Shown: positions 16,756 through 25,781, counted from the first letter of the stretch. The stretch is DNA of 40,882 nucleotides from DATKLL01 sp035542475 (GCA_035542475.1 DATKLL010000170.1:1-40882); one strand, 5' to 3'. The notes: generated by a model not told the origin, from the sequence alone. A program made the numbers and translations.

Positions 16756-17742
16756 ATGCCGGCTAATCTGCCCCCGCAATATTTCGAAGCGGAAGAGAGA
16801 TTCCGGAAAGCGAAGACACCGGAAGAGAAAGTCGATGCCCTGGAAGAGATGCTTGCCATCATGCCGAAACACAAGGGGACGGACAAGCTCAAGGCCATGC
16901 TGCGCGAACGCATCTCAAAACTGAAAGATCAGGCGCAGAAGAAAAAGGGGGCCGCCAGACAAAAAACCGCTTATGACATTGAAAAAGAGGGAGCTAGCCA
17001 AATTGTCATCATCGGTCCGCCTAATACGGGCAAATCATCTCTTGTTAAGTTAATAACGAATGCCTCACCGGAAGTAGCAGATTTTCCTCATACTACCCAT
17101 AAACCCACACCGGGAATGGCTCAATATGAAAACATCCAGTTTCAGCTCATAGATACACCGCCCCTTACAAGGGATTACACGGAACCCGGTTTAATTGATC
17201 TGATCCGTCGAGCCGATATTGTCATTATTCTGTTGGATATCTCTGCCGACGCTATACAGCAGTTCGAGGATACCCTTGCAATTCTCCATTCATTTCGCAT
17301 TTATTCCGAAACATGCAACATACCCGAAGATTTGAGAAAACCCCCTAAGGTCAAGAAAATGCTTGTCGTAGTGAACAAAATTGATAGACCTGAAGATAAA
17401 GAAGACCTGGATATTTTTTTGGAACTCTCCGGCATCAGATTACCCTGCATGGATATTTCGACCCGTACCTGCAGGAATATCATGACATTCCTGGACAAAC
17501 TTTATGAACTCTCCGGAATTATCCGTGTTTATACCAAACCGCCCGGCAGAGAGGCGGATAAAATGGCCCCCTTTGTCCTCCCCATCGGGAGTAACCTGGA
17601 ATATTTGGGCGGCAAGATCCACAACGACTTTGTAAATAAATTGAAATATGCCAAAGCATGGGGTAAAGCAGTCCGTGACGGTCAGATGATTCAAAGGGAT
17701 TATGTTCTTCAGGAAGGTGATGTAGTAGAGTTTGTTATATAA
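16756..17742 (+). CDS. DRG/Obg-like GTPase with C-terminal TGS domain
   Basis: 328-residue GTPase. A charged helical N-terminus (1-80) is followed by a G domain with P-loop GPPNTGKSS (residues 87-95), a threonine-rich switch I around THKPTPG, and the G4 motif VVNKID (205-210). A TGS domain follows at about 258-328, ending DYVLQEGDVVEFVI. The G-domain-then-TGS order is that of DRG/Rbg proteins, which bind ribosomes or RNA in eukaryotes and archaea. Relatives in anaerobic bacteria are annotated only as GTP-binding proteins. The G3 motif reads DTPPL (residue 133 on) rather than DxxG. It lies 5 nt upstream of a GGQ release-factor-like gene, which points to a translation-related job. The exact function is unknown. 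Confidence 0.85.
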   Translation: MPANLPPQYFEAEERFRKAKTPEEKVDALEEMLAIMPKHKGTDKLKAMLRERISKLKDQAQKKKGAARQKTAYDIEKEGASQIVIIGPPNTGKSSLVKLITNASPEVADFPHTTHKPTPGMAQYENIQFQLIDTPPLTRDYTEPGLIDLIRRADIVIILLDISADAIQQFEDTLAILHSFRIYSETCNIPEDLRKPPKVKKMLVVVNKIDRPEDKEDLDIFLELSGIRLPCMDISTRTCRNIMTFLDKLYELSGIIRVYTKPPGREADKMAPFVLPIGSNLEYLGGKIHNDFVNKLKYAKAWGKAVRDGQMIQRDYVLQEGDVVEFVI

Positions 17743-17747
17743 AGATT

Positions 17748-18167
17748 ATGAGTCTGTTTAATGTATCCCCGGAAAAAGAAAAATCCCTAAACGAGCGCAT
17801 GGAACGTCTTGGCGTTATGGAAACTGATTTTCGGGAGACATTCGTGAGATCATCCGGTCCGGGCGGGCAGAAAGTTAATAAGACAGCCTCGTGCGTTCAT
17901 CTTGTCCACATACCATCGGGTTTGTCGGTCAAATGCCAGCAGTCACGGTCTCAGGCATTGAACCGCTTTCTGGCAAGGCGCTTGCTTCTGGACAGGATTG
18001 AAAGGATTCAACAAGGATTAGCACAGGCGGACAGGGATCGCATTGAAAAGATAAAGCGGCAGAAGCGCCGCCGCTCCAGGCGCGCCAAGGAAAAGATCTT
18101 GATGCTCAAGCATATGCAGTCGGAAAAGAAGTCTCTGCGTTCGAAGCATTCCTTGCCACTGGAATAA
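17748..18167 (+). CDS. Small GGQ-domain peptidyl-tRNA hydrolase / release-factor-like protein
   Basis: 139-residue protein comprising a single RF-1-type catalytic domain plus a basic tail. The hydrolase motif is RSSGPGGQKVNKT (GGQ at residues 39-41), followed by a region rich in arginine and lysine (KIKRQKRRRSRRAKEKI). It lacks the codon-recognition domains of RF1/RF2, so like ArfB and mitochondrial mtRF-R/C12orf65 it should act codon-independently, for example by releasing peptides from stalled ribosomes or split 50S subunits. It follows the DRG-like GTPase by 5 nt and is almost certainly co-transcribed with it. ArfB proper has a tail that enters the mRNA channel; whether this tail does so is not predictable by eye. 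Confidence 0.9.
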   Translation: MSLFNVSPEKEKSLNERMERLGVMETDFRETFVRSSGPGGQKVNKTASCVHLVHIPSGLSVKCQQSRSQALNRFLARRLLLDRIERIQQGLAQADRDRIEKIKRQKRRRSRRAKEKILMLKHMQSEKKSLRSKHSLPLE

Positions 18168-18197
18168 GGAAGATAAAACTGATATAAGATTGCCACA

Positions 18198-18671
18198 ATG
18201 TTGTCAGAAATGGAAAAAAGGATTTCTAAACTCATTCAGCAAGATACCCCTCTCAGTAAAAGACCCTTCAAGAGCATTGCGGAACAAGCATTCACTTCCG
18301 AAGAGGAAGTCCTCTCGATAATTCAGGGTTTGATGGAGAAGGGCAGCATCCGAAAATTTGGCACCATTTTAAGACATCAGAAGGCAGGTTTCAGGCACAA
18401 TGCCATGGTGATCTGGGCTGTGCCCTCGGAAAAATGTAAATCTGTCGGTAGTATTCTGGCTTCATTTGCCGAGGTGACCCACTGTTACGAAAGAGTCCCT
18501 CCCTTCGAAGGGAAATACAACATCTTCACGATGATTCATTTTCAAAAAGAAAATCAGGAGAGCATTCTAAAGAAACTCTCGCGGGCGACGGGCATCAAAG
18601 ACTTCAAGGTTCTCGCAAGCGAGGAAGAATATAAAAAAAACAGCATGGAGTATTTCACAGATGCCGAATAA
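18198..18671 (+). CDS. ahbB: Siroheme decarboxylase subunit (AhbA/AhbB, AsnC-like)
   Basis: 157-residue Lrp/AsnC-fold protein. An N-terminal winged helix (1-60) is followed by the siroheme-decarboxylase signature RKFGTILRHQKAGFRHNAMV (about residues 52-71), then HCYERVPPFEGKYNIFTMIH. In the alternative heme pathway of sulfate reducers and methanogens, AhbA/AhbB convert siroheme to 12,18-didecarboxysiroheme; in nirS denitrifiers, related NirD/L/G/H act in heme d1 synthesis. The adjacent hemL, overlapping by 11 nt, supports a tetrapyrrole role rather than amino-acid regulation. Only one subunit is present; the partner and ahbC/ahbD must be elsewhere. The A versus B assignment is a preference, not proven. 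Confidence 0.82.
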   Translation: MLSEMEKRISKLIQQDTPLSKRPFKSIAEQAFTSEEEVLSIIQGLMEKGSIRKFGTILRHQKAGFRHNAMVIWAVPSEKCKSVGSILASFAEVTHCYERVPPFEGKYNIFTMIHFQKENQESILKKLSRATGIKDFKVLASEEEYKKNSMEYFTDAE

Positions 18672-19947
18672 ATCTTCCGAGGCTCTCTTCGGAGAAGCCG
18701 GCAAATACATTCCCGGGGGTGTAAACAGCCCGGTTAGGGCCTTCAAGTCTGTTGACTCGACACCCGTATTTATCAGCAGTGCATCCGGCTCCAAGATCTG
18801 CGATGTCGAGGGAAAGGAATATATCGATTATGTATCCTCCTGGGGACCCATGATCTTGGGACATAGCCATCCCCAGGTCATTCATGCTATTCAGGCAGCA
18901 GCGGAAAAGGGAACCAGTTATGGCGCTCCTACCGAATTGGAAATAGAGATGGCAAAATTGATAGTCGATGCCTTCCCTTCCATCGACATGGTAAGGATGG
19001 TCAGTTCCGGAACGGAAGCGGCAATGAGCGCCATCCGGCTTGCACGTGGGTACACAGGCAGAGAGAAAATCATTAAATTCGACGGATGCTATCACGGCCA
19101 TGCTGATTCGCTATTGGTAAAAGCCGGCTCCGGTGTGGCAACACTGGGCATCCCGGGAAGTCCAGGTGTTCCCCGAGGATTGGCGGAAAAGACCATTACG
19201 CTGCCCTTCAATAATATCGAGGCCGTTATATCCGCAATTGATATGCATAGAGACGATCTGGCCTGCATTATCATAGAACCTGTGGCAGGGAATATGGGTG
19301 TTGTTTTACCACGAGCAGGATTTTTGGAGACACTCAGAAATATTACCCGCCGGCGTGGCGTACTTCTCATCTTTGATGAAGTAATCACAGGCTTCCGATT
19401 GACATACGGAGGTTATCAAAACCTCGCCGGGATTGAACCGGATATAACCTGCCTGGGGAAGATCATAGGCGGCGGTCTTCCCGTCGGTGCTTTTGGGGGT
19501 AAGCGGGATATTATGGAGAAGCTGGCACCATCAGGTCCTGTCTACCAGGCAGGTACTCTTTCGGGAAATCCGGTGGCCATTTCAGCAGGCATTATTACTC
19601 TCAGCATTCTCAAAAAAAATCCGGGGCAATATGTCGGCCTAGATCATCTCACATCTTACCTTTGCGGGGAATTACAGAAGCTGTTTGATCATAAGAATAT
19701 ACCTGTCCGTATCAACCGGTCGGGCTCGATGTTTACAGTGTTTTTCACCAAAGAAGAGGTTTTTGATTTCACCTCCGCAGCAAAAAGTGATGCGAAACTA
19801 TATGCGCGTTATTTTAAGGGTATGTTATCGCGTCATATCTACCTAGCGCCTTCTCAGTTTGAGGCTTCTTTTCTTTCACTTGCCCATACGGATGGAGATA
19901 TTGAAAAGACACTCGATGCATGTTCGGAGACACTGAATGCCCTATAG
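18661..19947 (+). CDS. hemL: Glutamate-1-semialdehyde 2,1-aminomutase
   Basis: PLP enzyme that converts glutamate-1-semialdehyde to 5-aminolevulinate, the committed precursor of all tetrapyrroles in the C5 pathway. The 428-residue protein has VNSPVRAFK near the N-terminus and SSGTEAAMSAIRLARG for phosphate binding. It continues with DGCYHGHADSLLVKAGSG, IFDEVITGFR, and the PLP lysine K267 in CLGKIIGGGLPVGAFGG. The ATG at 18661 lies inside the last codons of ahbB (11-nt overlap), with GGAG 10 nt before it, a coupled arrangement. The sugar-nucleotide genes that follow after 60 nt are functionally unrelated. Confidence 0.97.
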   Translation: MPNKSSEALFGEAGKYIPGGVNSPVRAFKSVDSTPVFISSASGSKICDVEGKEYIDYVSSWGPMILGHSHPQVIHAIQAAAEKGTSYGAPTELEIEMAKLIVDAFPSIDMVRMVSSGTEAAMSAIRLARGYTGREKIIKFDGCYHGHADSLLVKAGSGVATLGIPGSPGVPRGLAEKTITLPFNNIEAVISAIDMHRDDLACIIIEPVAGNMGVVLPRAGFLETLRNITRRRGVLLIFDEVITGFRLTYGGYQNLAGIEPDITCLGKIIGGGLPVGAFGGKRDIMEKLAPSGPVYQAGTLSGNPVAISAGIITLSILKKNPGQYVGLDHLTSYLCGELQKLFDHKNIPVRINRSGSMFTVFFTKEEVFDFTSAAKSDAKLYARYFKGMLSRHIYLAPSQFEASFLSLAHTDGDIEKTLDACSETLNAL

Positions 19948-20007
19948 ACGGATTTTCACAGGGGAAGGAATTCAAGAACTGATGTCAGAGCCAAGAAGGT
20001 TAGGAAA

Positions 20008-21018
20008 ATGAAAAAAATCCTCGTCACCGGCGCAGCCGGCTTTATCGGGTTTCACTTAGCAAAACGTCTCCTGAAGGCTGGTCAGTCTGTGGTAGGTGCA
20101 GACAATTTAAATGACTACTATGATGTCAATTTGAAGAAGGCGAGACTGAACCTTCTGACAGACAATCAGAATTTCCATTTTATAAAAACAGAAATCGCAG
20201 ATAAGGAACAGACCACATTACTTTTCAAGAAAAATGAGCCTGAGATCGTTATCCATCTGGCGGCGCAGGCCGGGGTCAGATATTCACTTATAAACCCCTA
20301 TGCCTACCTGAACAGTAACCTGGTCGGTTTTTTAAATGTCCTCGAGGAGTGCAGGCACTCGAATTGCCAACACTTAATTTTTGCCTCCTCGAGTTCAGTA
20401 TATGGGGCCAATACGCTTATGCCGTTTTCCGTACACCACAACGTGGATCATCCGGTCAGCCTCTATGCAGCCACGAAAAAGGCCAATGAACTGATGGCGC
20501 ACTCTTACGCGTGTCTATACAAGCTTCCCTGCACGGGTTTGAGATTCTTCACGGTCTACGGGCCCTGGGGCAGACCGGATATGGCTCTGTTTCTGTTTAC
20601 TAAGGCCATCCTGGAAGACAGGACCATCGATGTTTTTAACAATGGTAAAATGCAGAGAGACTTTACCTACATCGATGATATCGTGGAAGGTGTAATTAGA
20701 ATCGCGGATAAAATCCCGAAGCCCAACCCGGACTGGCATGGCGACCGCCCGGACCCTGCTACGAGTTTTGCCCCGTATAAGATCTATAATATAGGCAATA
20801 ACAGCCCCGTAGGGCTCCTTGAATTCATACATATACTGGAGAGACATTTAGGCAAGAAGGCAAAAATGAACATGCTTCCCCTGCAGCCCGGTGACGTACT
20901 GGAAACCTTTGCCGATATAGACGATCTTATGAGAGATGTTGGTTTTAAACCGGTGACATCCATAGAAGACGGTATCAGACAGTTTTTGAAATGGTACAGA
21001 GAGTATTATAATATCTGA
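20008..21018 (+). CDS. UDP-glucuronate 4-epimerase (CapI/LspL-like)
   Basis: 336-residue extended-SDR epimerase that interconverts UDP-glucuronate and UDP-galacturonate. The NAD motif is VTGAAGFIGFHLAKRL, and the subfamily marker DNLNDYYDVNLKKARL follows directly. Later landmarks are IHLAAQAGVRYSL, the Y-x3-K active site in SLYAATKKANELMAHSY, TGLRFFTVYGPWGRPDMAL and RDFTYIDDIVEG. Together these are close to diagnostic for the CapI group rather than for GalE or RmlB. Its substrate is produced by the dehydrogenase at 179-1555. An AGGA sits just before the ATG. It is followed by gmd after 11 nt. Confidence 0.92.
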   Translation: MKKILVTGAAGFIGFHLAKRLLKAGQSVVGADNLNDYYDVNLKKARLNLLTDNQNFHFIKTEIADKEQTTLLFKKNEPEIVIHLAAQAGVRYSLINPYAYLNSNLVGFLNVLEECRHSNCQHLIFASSSSVYGANTLMPFSVHHNVDHPVSLYAATKKANELMAHSYACLYKLPCTGLRFFTVYGPWGRPDMALFLFTKAILEDRTIDVFNNGKMQRDFTYIDDIVEGVIRIADKIPKPNPDWHGDRPDPATSFAPYKIYNIGNNSPVGLLEFIHILERHLGKKAKMNMLPLQPGDVLETFADIDDLMRDVGFKPVTSIEDGIRQFLKWYREYYNI

Positions 21019-21029
21019 GGAGCAATGTA

Positions 21030-22052
21030 ATGAAAAAGGCGTTTATAACAGGTATTACAGGGCAGGACGGCTCTTATCTGGCAGAGTTGCTGCTGGACAA
21101 AGGCTATGAAGTTCATGGACTCATTCGCAGGTCAAGCACCTTCAACACAGACCGCATTGACCATTTATACAAGGACTTTCATGACCCCAATGCTCGCGTA
21201 TACCTGTACTATGGCGATCTCTCCGTATCAGGACAGCTGACAGATCTGTTGCACACTATAAAACCTGACGAGATATATCACCTGGGCGCGCAGAGCCATG
21301 TCCGGGTAAGCTTCGATATGCCGGAATACACAAGCGACGTTACCGGTCTGGGAACGCTCCGGCTGCTCGAAGCCATTCGCAAAACCGGTATCAAGACAAG
21401 ATTCTATCAGGCCTCATCGAGCGAGATGTTTGGTTCAGCCCCGACGCCTCAAAATGAATCAACCCCTTTTCAGCCGCAGAGTCCGTATGCAGCCGCAAAG
21501 GTTTATTCCTACCATATGGTGCGGAATTACCGGGAGGCATATCAGATTTTTGCGTGCAACGGCATCCTGTTTAACCATGAATCTCCCCGCCGTGGTGAAA
21601 CTTTTGTGACCAGGAAAATTACCCGCGCAGCCACACAGATTAAACTGGGTCTCAAGGACAAACTCTACCTCGGAAACCTGGAAGCGAAGAGAGACTGGGG
21701 TTTTGCCGGTGATTATGTGACCGCCATGTGGCTAATGCTGCAAAAGGATGAACCCGATGATTATGTGATTGCAACGGGAGAAACCCATTCAGTGCGGGAA
21801 TTCGCCGAAAGGGTCTTTCAGAAGCTCGGCCTTGATTACAGAAAACACGTTGTCGTTGATCCAAAGTATTTTCGACCAACGGAGGTCGACATCCTATTGG
21901 GAGACGCTACAAAGGCGGCAAAAAAGCTCGGATGGAAACCGAAGATGAATTTTGAATCATTAATTGACATGATGATCGAATGCGATATGGAATTAGCAAA
22001 CAAAGAAAAAACGTTGAGAGACGCAGGGTATGTGAAGTGCGATATACGTTAA
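21030..22052 (+). CDS. gmd: GDP-mannose 4,6-dehydratase
   Basis: NADP-dependent SDR dehydratase that makes GDP-4-keto-6-deoxymannose, the precursor of GDP-fucose and GDP-rhamnose. The 340-residue protein has ITGITGQDGSYLAELLLDKG at the N-terminus and LIRRSSTFNTDRIDHL, both typical of Gmd. It continues with YHLGAQSHVRVSFDMPEYT, the active site around QASSSEMFG and SPYAAAKVYSYHMVRNYREA, and FNHESPRRGETFVTRKI. AGGAG lies a suitable distance before the ATG. The next gene encodes GDP-fucose synthase, so the pair should convert GDP-mannose to GDP-L-fucose. Confidence 0.97.
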   Translation: MKKAFITGITGQDGSYLAELLLDKGYEVHGLIRRSSTFNTDRIDHLYKDFHDPNARVYLYYGDLSVSGQLTDLLHTIKPDEIYHLGAQSHVRVSFDMPEYTSDVTGLGTLRLLEAIRKTGIKTRFYQASSSEMFGSAPTPQNESTPFQPQSPYAAAKVYSYHMVRNYREAYQIFACNGILFNHESPRRGETFVTRKITRAATQIKLGLKDKLYLGNLEAKRDWGFAGDYVTAMWLMLQKDEPDDYVIATGETHSVREFAERVFQKLGLDYRKHVVVDPKYFRPTEVDILLGDATKAAKKLGWKPKMNFESLIDMMIECDMELANKEKTLRDAGYVKCDIR

Positions 22053-22115
22053 TATGACGAATATGAACCCACACATATAACTAAATCTATTTCTTCTGAG
22101 TTAATGGATAAATAG

Positions 22116-23063
22116 ATGTCATTAAAGAATAAGAGAATAACGGTTACCGGCGGCACGGGTTTCCTAGGTCATCACCTGGTTAATAAGCTCAGAGAGTACG
22201 GTTGTAACCACATAGATGCCATAAGTTCATCCGATTATGACCTGACAGATTCGGTCAACATAAGACAGATGTACACTGACAGGAAACCGGATATCGTCAT
22301 ACATTTGGCAGCCAGAGTGGGGGGCATAGGTTACAACAGAGAGAATCCCGCCACACTGTTTTATGCAAACCTGATTATGGGCGCTCAACTCATCCACGAA
22401 GGCTACTTGAGAAACATTGAGAAATTTGTCGCTATAGGTACCGTCTGCGCATATCCGAAATTCACACCTGTTCCTTTCAGGGAAGATGATCTATGGAACG
22501 GTTATCCTGAAGAAACGAATGCACCTTACGGTCTAGCAAAGAAAATGATGCTTGTGCAATCTCAGGCTTATCGTCAGCAGTACGGCTTCAATTCTATCTT
22601 TCTCATTCCCGTCAATTTATACGGACCTCGCGATAATTTCGATCCCCAATCCTCCCATGTTATTCCTTCGCTGATAAAAAAATGCATTGACGCACAAATG
22701 AATAATGAAAAAGAGATCATAGTCTGGGGAAGCGGTCGGGCTACACGTGAATTTATCTATGCTGAAGATGCTGCTGAGGCAATCGTTTTAGCAACTGAAT
22801 CCTACGATAAGAATGACCCCGTCAATATTGGAACCGGATGCGAGGTATCGATTAGAGACCTGGTTGAATTGATTACTGAACTGACAGGGTTTCAGGGCCG
22901 AATCATATGGGATGAGAGTAAACCCAACGGCCAGCCGCGCCGAATGCTGAATACTACGAGGGCCTTTCAGGAATTTGGATTCACGGCAAAAACAAGTCTT
23001 CGAGATGGACTGAAAAGAACAATAGACTGGTACCGAAAGGCAAAGGGCGGAAGTGCAAGATAG
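22116..23063 (+). CDS. fcl: GDP-L-fucose synthase
   Basis: 315-residue SDR that epimerises and reduces the Gmd product to GDP-L-fucose. The NADP motif is VTGGTGFLGHHLVNKL. The family hallmarks are HLAARVGGIGYNRENPATL, IGTVCAYPKFTPVPF (active-site Ser/Cys region), NAPYGLAKKMMLVQSQAYR with the Y-x3-K pair, and VNLYGPRDNFDPQSSHVIPS. It follows gmd after 63 nt. The ATG has only a weak GGAT-like upstream site. It is the last gene of the rightward run that starts at 16756; a 282-nt spacer separates it from the ATPase gene. Confidence 0.96.
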   Translation: MSLKNKRITVTGGTGFLGHHLVNKLREYGCNHIDAISSSDYDLTDSVNIRQMYTDRKPDIVIHLAARVGGIGYNRENPATLFYANLIMGAQLIHEGYLRNIEKFVAIGTVCAYPKFTPVPFREDDLWNGYPEETNAPYGLAKKMMLVQSQAYRQQYGFNSIFLIPVNLYGPRDNFDPQSSHVIPSLIKKCIDAQMNNEKEIIVWGSGRATREFIYAEDAAEAIVLATESYDKNDPVNIGTGCEVSIRDLVELITELTGFQGRIIWDESKPNGQPRRMLNTTRAFQEFGFTAKTSLRDGLKRTIDWYRKAKGGSAR

Positions 23064-23252
23064 ATAAACATGAGAGAACATTTCCCACCATTCCAATCTC
23101 CATACTCATAAAAATCTTGACTTAGAATGCCAGCTTTAATAAAAAAAGCATACATTTTAAAAGATTGCGCACATTTATTGCATGTAAATACCATATTATG
23201 GGGCATCACCATAGACATCAAAGCTGCCAAGTGTGACCGCAGAGGCTTATAC

Positions 23253-23281
23253 CTGCATGCCTTTTCGTGAAAGAGTATAAT
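23253..23281 (+). promoter_or_regulatory. Candidate promoter for the GAF-GspE ATPase gene
   Basis: A perfect TATAAT (23276-23281) lies 65 nt before the ATG at 23346. The hexamer 17 nt upstream of it (CTGCAT, 23253-23258) is a poor -35, so activation may be needed. A second possible promoter starts with TTGACT at 23117-23122 with a weak -10 near 23140. The remaining spacer (23064-23345) contains no gene that I can support. Confidence 0.35.
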
Positions 23282-23345
23282 TAGGAGCAGATTATTTTTT
23301 AGATATCGTGACTTTTCATAAGTACATGATGAGCGGAGTAACAAA

Positions 23346-25775
23346 ATGGACGTTAATGAGTTTGGTGAAATTTCGGAACTTCAAGAATTCCAGCGCGTAC
23401 AAGAACTATTGCAGGAGATCACAGAGTCAATAAATGCATCTGAGAACTTAAACCAGATGTTCATGGATACGAAGGACCATATTTTAGATCTTTTTAAAGT
23501 CCAGTCAGTTAACATATTTGCAGTGGACCGGTCAAAAAAGGATATCTACTCTATTGGTCCTGAAGGAAACAAGTCAGAAAAAATAAGATTGCCTATCGAT
23601 AAAAAAAGTATTCCGGGTTATGTCGCTACAACCAGAAATTCGGTCACTATTGCCAATGTCAATAATAAAGAAGAGCTGAAAAGTATTGACAATGATTTGA
23701 CATTCGATGCCTCGACTGACAAAAAATTGGGGAATCAAACAAAGCAAGTCATGGCTGTGCCTATTACATATAATATTGAGTTAATGGGTGTTATCCAGAT
23801 AATCAACAAAACAGACCCTACAGGCGAATTCGCCGAGGAAGAACCTGTTATGCTCCTCGAAATCTCTGAAGCATTAGGCGCCGCCTTCCATAAACACCGA
23901 AAAGAAGAACCGCCAAAAAAGAAAGAGACAAAATTTGGGTACCTAATCAGTCAAGATTTAATCACTGAAGAGGAGCTGGAAAAAGCCAGAAGTGAAGCAA
24001 TGGCCAAAAAAGAAGCCCTTGAGGTGATTTTAATGAAAAAATATCATATCTCAAGGGATGACATCCGAAAATCACTGGAAATATATTATAAATGCAGATT
24101 TATTCAGTTCAATCGTCAAGCCACAATTCCTGGTTATTTGTTAGAAAAACTAGAAAAAAGCCACCTGCTCCGTAACCTTTGGATCCCGTTTGAGGAAGTT
24201 GGCGGATTCACCCATGTCATTGTTGAAGACCCTCACGATTTGCAGAAAAGGAAAATTATTGAAAGTGCCTTAAATTCGTCGGACGTAAAATATGACGTCG
24301 CCCTCCCTGAAGACATTATAAGATTCATTAATCACGCTTATGAGCCCGAACCAGATGAAAGTGATGCTTCGGAAGAATATGACAGTGATGAAATCCAAGT
24401 TGATGGTGAGGCGATCATTAAAGATTCAGAAGAAGATATGATGCAGCTTGTCACTGAAAGTGAAGTCATTGACGAGGCGGATCAAGAGGCCAAGGAACTT
24501 GAAAGTAAGGTAATCACGGAATCTCTCGGCGCAGCCAGACAAGCTGCCATTAAAGAAGCATTCATTAAAGAGTCAGACAATGAAGTCATCCAGCTCGTGA
24601 ATAAGATAATAAATGAAGCGTTTGAAAAAGGTGCCTCGGACATTCATATTGAACCAGACCCGGACGCGGGAAATGTGGGAATCCGCTACAGAATAGACGG
24701 CACCTGTATTCCTCACATGACCGTACCTTACAGCTTCAGAGCCGCTCTGGTTTCCAGGATTAAAATCATGGCAGCTCTCGACATAACCGTCAGAAGACTA
24801 CCGCAGGATGGTAAGATAAAAATGAATCGTCCGGATGGGAAGGCAATAGAACTCCGCGTCGCCACTATGCCGACGCAGGAAAATCTTGAAGATGTGGTGA
24901 TGCGTATTCTGACGGCCGGAAAGTTGATACCTTTAGAAGCTCAAGGTTTGACCAAAAGGAATTATAAAGAGCTGCTGAAGCTATGTGAAAAACCATATGG
25001 TATAATCTTAGTGGTCGGGCCAACAGGATCCGGCAAGACAACGATGCTTCATGCAGCCTTGCGTTATATAAATACACCGGACAGGAAAATATGGACGGCG
25101 GAAGACCCCATTGAGATTACACAGCGCGGCCTTCGACAGGTTCAGGTCCACTCTAAGATCGGATTTGACTTTGCTGCTGCCATGCGATCCTTCCTCAGGT
25201 CGGACCCTGATATTATCATGGTCGGCGAAATGAGAGACTACGAAACAGCTAAGATCGCTGTTGAAGCATCACTGACCGGCCATCTTGTCTTCAGCACCTT
25301 ACACACGAATAGCGCACCTGAAACAGTTACCAGACTGCTTGATATGGGAATAGATCAATTTAACTTTTCAGATTCTCTGCTGGGTATTCTGGCACAGAGG
25401 CTGGTAAGGACGCTGTGCAAGAAATGCAAGGAGGCTTATCACCCCACTGATGAAGAGTATAAGGAGATAGTTCGGGCTTATGGGAAAAAATTATTTGACA
25501 AACTTAATGTACCCAGCGCAAAGAGTCTTAACCTTTACCGCCCCAAGGGTTGTGATAGTTGTGAAAACTCAGGTTATAAAGGCAGGATGGGTATTCATGA
25601 ACTTCTTATCAATACAGATGCAAACAAAAGACTCATCCTCAAGCGTGCGACTATTGAGACCATAAGAGAGAACGGCATTTCCGAAGGGATGAGGACACTG
25701 CTTCAGGACGGGATATCAAAAGCCATAATAGGTCTTACTGATTTAAAGCAGGTTTTCCGAGCATGTATTAAATAA
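23346..25775 (+). CDS. GspE/PilB-type secretion or pilus-assembly ATPase with N-terminal GAF domain
   Basis: 809-residue cytoplasmic hexameric-type ATPase. A GAF-like sensor domain occupies about residues 10-185 (SVNIFAVDRS, IPGYVATTRNSV, MAVPITYN, GVIQIINKTDP). Next come a GspE N-terminal/MshEN-like domain at about 195-325 and an acidic linker at about 334-385. The motor domain has Walker A GPTGSGKTT (558-566), the Asp box, Walker B DPDIIMVGE (620-628), the His box TGHLVFSTLHTN (644-655), and a zinc-binding tetracysteine (C691, C694, C736, C739). Such motors drive type IV pilus extension or type II secretion. A GAF domain is not part of classical PilB or GspE and suggests control by a small ligand. 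GGAG lies 7 nt before the ATG. It faces the MglA/roadblock cluster across a shared terminator. Confidence 0.93.
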   Translation: MDVNEFGEISELQEFQRVQELLQEITESINASENLNQMFMDTKDHILDLFKVQSVNIFAVDRSKKDIYSIGPEGNKSEKIRLPIDKKSIPGYVATTRNSVTIANVNNKEELKSIDNDLTFDASTDKKLGNQTKQVMAVPITYNIELMGVIQIINKTDPTGEFAEEEPVMLLEISEALGAAFHKHRKEEPPKKKETKFGYLISQDLITEEELEKARSEAMAKKEALEVILMKKYHISRDDIRKSLEIYYKCRFIQFNRQATIPGYLLEKLEKSHLLRNLWIPFEEVGGFTHVIVEDPHDLQKRKIIESALNSSDVKYDVALPEDIIRFINHAYEPEPDESDASEEYDSDEIQVDGEAIIKDSEEDMMQLVTESEVIDEADQEAKELESKVITESLGAARQAAIKEAFIKESDNEVIQLVNKIINEAFEKGASDIHIEPDPDAGNVGIRYRIDGTCIPHMTVPYSFRAALVSRIKIMAALDITVRRLPQDGKIKMNRPDGKAIELRVATMPTQENLEDVVMRILTAGKLIPLEAQGLTKRNYKELLKLCEKPYGIILVVGPTGSGKTTMLHAALRYINTPDRKIWTAEDPIEITQRGLRQVQVHSKIGFDFAAAMRSFLRSDPDIIMVGEMRDYETAKIAVEASLTGHLVFSTLHTNSAPETVTRLLDMGIDQFNFSDSLLGILAQRLVRTLCKKCKEAYHPTDEEYKEIVRAYGKKLFDKLNVPSAKSLNLYRPKGCDSCENSGYKGRMGIHELLINTDANKRLILKRATIETIRENGISEGMRTLLQDGISKAIIGLTDLKQVFRACIK

Positions 25776-25781
25776 ATAAAA

